A DNA stretch of 9,366 nt from Tannerella sp. (GTDB taxonomy: Bacteria > Bacteroidota > Bacteroidia > Bacteroidales > Tannerellaceae), in the NCBI GenBank assembly GCA_031260095.1, contig JAIRKN010000113.1:1-9366 (forward strand), in the 5' to 3' direction. The notes beneath the pieces are model-generated. The model was given only the letters and a program-made list of their open reading frames with translations. It was not told where the DNA came from and made no database searches. This document shows positions 6,005-9,366 of this stretch, piece by piece. The position numbers and the translations under genes were made by a program. Positions within the stretch are counted from its first letter, which is position 1. The number at the start of each line of letters is the position of its first letter.

Positions 6005-6039
6005 TCATTGAAGTCAACTAAAAACTAATTTATTAATTT

Positions 6040-8244
6040 ATGGAAAATGTGATTTATATGGTCTTGGGAGCATCTTTGATCGCTCTGGGTTTTGCTTTTT
6101 TCTTTTTCAAGCAGATGATGAAAAGGGATGAAGGTACGGATACAATGAAAAAAATTGCACTTCATGTACGTAAAGGGGCAATGGCTTATCTTAAGCAGCA
6201 ATATCTTGTGGTAGTGATTGTTTTTCTTATTCTGGTGATTGTCTTTTCTATTATGGCTTACTTTAATCTTCAAAATTCGTGGGTTCCTTTTGCCTTTTTA
6301 ACGGGAGGTATTTTCTCCGGTCTGGCAGGTTTTTTCGGCATGAAAACCGCGACGTATGCGTCAGCCCGGACGGCCAATGCGGCACGTCGCTCTTTAAATG
6401 ACGGTCTTCGCGTAGCTTTCCGCTCAGGAGCTGTGATGGGCTTGACGGTTGTTGGCCTGGGTTTGTTGGATATATCGGTTTGGTATATTATTCTGGACCA
6501 TTCTATTGCGGATGACGGGGGACATAAAATGATGATTATAACGACCACCATGCTTACATTCGGAATGGGAGCGTCTACACAGGCTTTATTTGCCCGTGTG
6601 GGCGGAGGTATCTACACAAAAGCCGCCGATGTGGGCGCTGACCTTGTCGGTAAAGTAGAAGCCGGTATACCGGAAGACGACCCGCGTAATCCGGCTACTA
6701 TCGCGGATAATGTGGGGGATAATGTAGGCGATGTAGCCGGGATGGGTGCCGATTTATATGAATCCTATTGTGGCGCCGTCCTTGCTACGGCAGCTTTGGG
6801 CGCTGCCGCTTTTGTATTAAACCCTGAAATGCAGTTGAAAGCCGTCTTTGCACCGATGCTGATCGCAGCCGTCGGGGTATTACTTTCTATCCTTGGCATA
6901 TTCCTGGTTCGTACGAAAGAAGGCGCAACCATGAAGCAACTTCTTTCGGCTTTGGGCCGGGGGGTCAATATCAGTTCATTGCTGATCGTGGCAGCTACAT
7001 TTTGCATCTTTTATTTTCTTGGCATACATAACTGGGCAGGCATTTCCTTTTCCGTAGTGGTGGGGCTGATTGCCGGTATTATTATTGGTCAGGCAACAGA
7101 ATATTATACTTCACACAGTTACAAGCCCACACGCAAGATTGCAGAAAGTTCGCAGACAGGCCCGGCAACCGTTATCATTTCCGGTATTGGTCTTGGATTT
7201 GTTTCGACTTCCATACCGGTTATTACGATTTGTGCGGCTATTATCTTATCATTTCTTTCTGCCATACAGTTTGATGTGGCAAATATGCTCGAACATCAGA
7301 ATTTGTGTCTCGGATTATACGGTATTGCGATCGCGGCGGTCGGCATGCTTTCTACGTTGGGTATAACATTGGCCACCGATGCTTACGGGCCGATCGCCGA
7401 TAATGCAGGAGGAAATGCCCAGATGAGTAATTTGCCGCCGGAAGTACGTCAGCGTACGGATGCCCTCGACGCATTGGGAAATACGACGGCAGCCACCGGG
7501 AAAGGATTTGCCATAGGCTCGGCTGCACTAACGGCGCTGGCATTGCTTGCGTCATACATCGAAGAAATAAAAATTGCATTGATAAGGGTAGGGGATACCG
7601 CGCTTGAAATGGCAAATGGAGATAAGATTCCGATTGTGGAAGCCTCGTTCCGGGATTTCATGAACTATTATAATGTAACGTTGATGAATCCAATCGTTTT
7701 GGTTGGTATATTTTTGGGGTCAATGATGGCTTTCCTGTTCTGCGGATTAACGATGAATGCCGTAGGTCGTGCGGCGCAGGATATGGTAGAAGAGGTGCGT
7801 CGTCAGTTCCGTACCATTGACGGAATTATGGAAAGGAAGGCGGAGCCTGATTATGCACGATGTGTGGAAATATCTACCAAAGGCGCACAGCGTGAAATGT
7901 TACTCCCTTCGTTATTGGCGATTATTGTCCCTGTGCTTGTCGGGATTCTTTTTGGCGTTGCAGGTGTTTTGGGATTACTTGTCGGCGGACTGGGTGCAGG
8001 ATTTGTTCTTGCCGTATTTATGGCCAATGCCGGTGGGGCATGGGACAATGCGAAGAAGCATATTGAAGAAGGTAATTTCGGCGGAAAAGGTTCCGACAAT
8101 CATAAAGCGACGGTTGTCGGTGATACGGTCGGCGACCCATTTAAAGATACGTCCGGGCCTTCTCTGAATATCTTAATCAAACTGATGAGCATGGTATCCA
8201 TTGTAATGGCCGGACTGACGGCCGTTCATAGCCTGTTAGGTTAA
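6040..8244 (+). CDS. hppA: Membrane-bound ion-pumping pyrophosphatase, K+-dependent, probably Na+/H+
   Basis: Inner-membrane pump of 734 residues with about 16 predicted membrane helices. It hydrolyses pyrophosphate and uses the energy to export cations. The PPi/Mg site is complete: [18 protein letters not shown] (197-214), DNVGDNVGD (223-231), [13 protein letters not shown] (446-458) and [18 protein letters not shown] (691-708). [10 protein letters not shown] (480-489) has Ala484 and Gly487 where potassium-independent enzymes have Lys and Thr, indicating K+ dependence. Glu241 (YESYCG) is the glutamate typical of sodium-binding forms. Thr88, Phe92 and Asp144 appear to match residues reported, as I recall, for the dual Na+/H+ pumps such as that of Bacteroides vulgatus; the fourth (Met) may be Met176 if a small loop insertion is assumed. 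It has its own promoter. The family is certain; the transported ion is inferred. Confidence 0.96.
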   Translation: MENVIYMVLGASLIALGFAFFFFKQMMKRDEGTDTMKKIALHVRKGAMAYLKQQYLVVVIVFLILVIVFSIMAYFNLQNSWVPFAFLTGGIFSGLAGFFGMKTATYASARTANAARRSLNDGLRVAFRSGAVMGLTVVGLGLLDISVWYIILDHSIADDGGHKMMIITTTMLTFGMGASTQALFARVGGGIYTKAADVGADLVGKVEAGIPEDDPRNPATIADNVGDNVGDVAGMGADLYESYCGAVLATAALGAAAFVLNPEMQLKAVFAPMLIAAVGVLLSILGIFLVRTKEGATMKQLLSALGRGVNISSLLIVAATFCIFYFLGIHNWAGISFSVVVGLIAGIIIGQATEYYTSHSYKPTRKIAESSQTGPATVIISGIGLGFVSTSIPVITICAAIILSFLSAIQFDVANMLEHQNLCLGLYGIAIAAVGMLSTLGITLATDAYGPIADNAGGNAQMSNLPPEVRQRTDALDALGNTTAATGKGFAIGSAALTALALLASYIEEIKIALIRVGDTALEMANGDKIPIVEASFRDFMNYYNVTLMNPIVLVGIFLGSMMAFLFCGLTMNAVGRAAQDMVEEVRRQFRTIDGIMERKAEPDYARCVEISTKGAQREMLLPSLLAIIVPVLVGILFGVAGVLGLLVGGLGAGFVLAVFMANAGGAWDNAKKHIEEGNFGGKGSDNHKATVVGDTVGDPFKDTSGPSLNILIKLMSMVSIVMAGLTAVHSLLG

Positions 8245-8325
8245 TCCGCTCAAACGTCATTTCGTACGCGCTTGGAAATCGCAGAATTTTCATGTGATTT
8301 TGCGCGACTAATATAAAAGTTGGAC

Positions 8326-9366
8326 ATGGTGCAAAAGAAAGTAAGGATAACACGTATAATCATATTGTCCGTTATATTTTCAGGGTATATCTGGGGGACG
8401 AATGCTCAGAAACGTCCGGTCATTGGCGTTTCCGACGCGTCGAAGGATGGAAAGAATGTAGCGGTTCCGCGTTCGTATATAGACGCGGTTTTGCAGGCCG
8501 GTGGCGTTCCTGTGGTTATTCCTGTGATCTATGACGAAAAAAAAGTGATAGAGCTATTGAATACGATGGACGGAATTATTTTTGCGGGAGGAGAAGATTT
8601 TGACCCTGCTTATTATAATGAACGGTCGATTCCGCAAATGGGCAGGATAAACGCTCCCCGTGATGAATTTGAAATGAAACTTGTTCATCTGGCAGCAGAA
8701 CGCAGTATTCCGATTTTAGGTATTTGCCGCGGTCTTCAACTTATTAATATTGCTTTCGGAGGATCGCTTTATCAGGATTTACCTGCGCAATATTATGATA
8801 ATACGATCAGTCACCGGCAGAAACAACCTAATTATGAGGCTTCACATGCGGTGTATGTAGAGGATAATACGGTCTTTGCAAACATTGTAAAAGAGAGGAT
8901 GCTGATGGTGAACAGTTTACATCATCAGGCGATCAAAAAAGTGGCCCGAGGGTTTCGTATAGCCGGAAAATCACCCGATGAAATTGTTGAAGTAATAGAA
9001 AAAGTGGATGATGAAAATTGGATTTTAGGCGTGCAGTTCCATCCGGAAGTCCGTGTTACAAGAGACAATGCAATGCACCGTATTTTTCAGCGTTTCATGG
9101 ATGAAGCAGGGAGTTTGGAAAAACCGAACAGGGCCGTTAAAACCGTCTCCGTCACGAGGCCACAGGTCGGACGCGGGTACGAATCGGAACCGCAGATTAT
9201 ACGTGAGCGGACTTTGCCGCCGGTACCGCCCCCGCAGATTATTCACGAATCCGTGATAGATACGCAATATATCTATAAGATTGTCAGGGATACCCAATAT
9301 ATCCATGCGCCGGCAGATACGGTGTATATATCTGTTTCCGACACGAAATACATACAGTTGCCTGCC
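8326..9366 (+). CDS. Exported peptidase C26 / class I GATase-like protein with repeat extension, partial
   Basis: The 347 visible residues run off the right edge without a stop. A signal peptide (about 1-27, ending TNA before QKR) implies export. Residues 30-260 form a peptidase C26 domain, the family of gamma-glutamyl-GABA hydrolase (PuuD) and gamma-glutamyl hydrolases. It has the oxyanion region FAGGEDFDP (86-94), the nucleophile elbow GICRG with Cys134, and His239 and Glu241 in QFHPE, so the catalytic triad is intact. It probably cleaves gamma-glutamyl bonds; the substrate is unknown. After about 262 comes an unusual tail: a Pro-rich stretch (TLPPVPPPQ) and repeated DTxYI motifs, possibly a linker to another domain. 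It lies 81 bases after hppA with no clear terminator or promoter between, so it may be co-transcribed. ATG 8326 is the first that includes the whole signal peptide. Confidence 0.85.
   Translation, partial: MVQKKVRITRIIILSVIFSGYIWGTNAQKRPVIGVSDASKDGKNVAVPRSYIDAVLQAGGVPVVIPVIYDEKKVIELLNTMDGIIFAGGEDFDPAYYNERSIPQMGRINAPRDEFEMKLVHLAAERSIPILGICRGLQLINIAFGGSLYQDLPAQYYDNTISHRQKQPNYEASHAVYVEDNTVFANIVKERMLMVNSLHHQAIKKVARGFRIAGKSPDEIVEVIEKVDDENWILGVQFHPEVRVTRDNAMHRIFQRFMDEAGSLEKPNRAVKTVSVTRPQVGRGYESEPQIIRERTLPPVPPPQIIHESVIDTQYIYKIVRDTQYIHAPADTVYISVSDTKYIQLPA
9217..9366 (+). repeat. Pro-rich linker and DTxYI repeats (coding)
   Basis: Residues 298-347 of the C26 protein contain a proline cluster and then four DTxYI motifs: DTQYI (312), DTQYI (322), DTVYI (331) and DTKYI (339), spaced 10, 9 and 8 residues. 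The pattern suggests an extended, repeat-derived linker. It continues to the window edge, so total copy number is unknown. Confidence 0.7.

Noticed and set aside
7817..8167. 116-codon plus-strand open frame within hppA
   Set aside because: It is an alternative frame of hppA, whose catalytic motifs run through the same bases.
8280..8304. Inverted repeat CGCAGAAT/ATTTTGCG after hppA
   Set aside because: It can form an 8-bp stem with one wobble but has no T-run, so it is not supported as a terminator; chance pairing is likely in this short gap.

Overview
The window looks like chromosomal DNA from a member of the Bacteroidales (phylum Bacteroidota). The main evidence is three promoter-like elements of the Bacteroidetes type (TTTG or TTG, about 19-21 nt, then TAnnTTTG), placed correctly upstream of a tRNA gene, a his leader and hppA. 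Gene starts are A-rich without Shine-Dalgarno boxes, the tRNA does not encode CCA, and the proteins are of Bacteroidetes type. The genus cannot be fixed from the sequence alone.

Layout. Positions 1-419 are insertion-sequence debris on the minus strand. The 5' part of an IS982-family transposase gene is cut at about 119, apparently by the end of a second, IS3-like element that runs out of the window. Next comes a minus-strand tRNA-Arg(TCT) gene with its own promoter and terminator (453-607). Positions 608-959 hold no long gene. Their right half is a probable structured leader with a 20-codon ORF and a 10-bp hairpin. It precedes a tight plus-strand three-gene unit (960-3433): an ECF sigma factor, an overlapping single-pass membrane protein that is probably its anti-sigma factor, and an exported DUF4097-like repeat protein.

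Positions 3550-3724 form a histidine attenuator: a TTTG/TATCTTTG promoter, a 15-residue leader peptide with four consecutive His codons, an antiterminator segment and a strong intrinsic terminator. It controls hisG (long form, with regulatory domain) and hisD, the first and last enzymes of histidine biosynthesis. hisC and hisB do not follow. Instead, hppA (K+-dependent membrane pyrophosphatase, probably Na+/H+ pumping) starts from its own promoter. The last gene, truncated by the window edge, encodes an exported peptidase C26 (class I glutamine amidotransferase-like) protein with a Pro-rich, DTxYI-repeat extension.

Functionally these are independent units: a signal-responsive sigma/anti-sigma/envelope-protein operon, an amino-acid-controlled biosynthetic operon and a bioenergetic pump. 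The most notable items are the complete his attenuator, the four exact-length 18-residue repeats in the DUF4097-like protein, and the C-terminal extension of the exported C26 protein.
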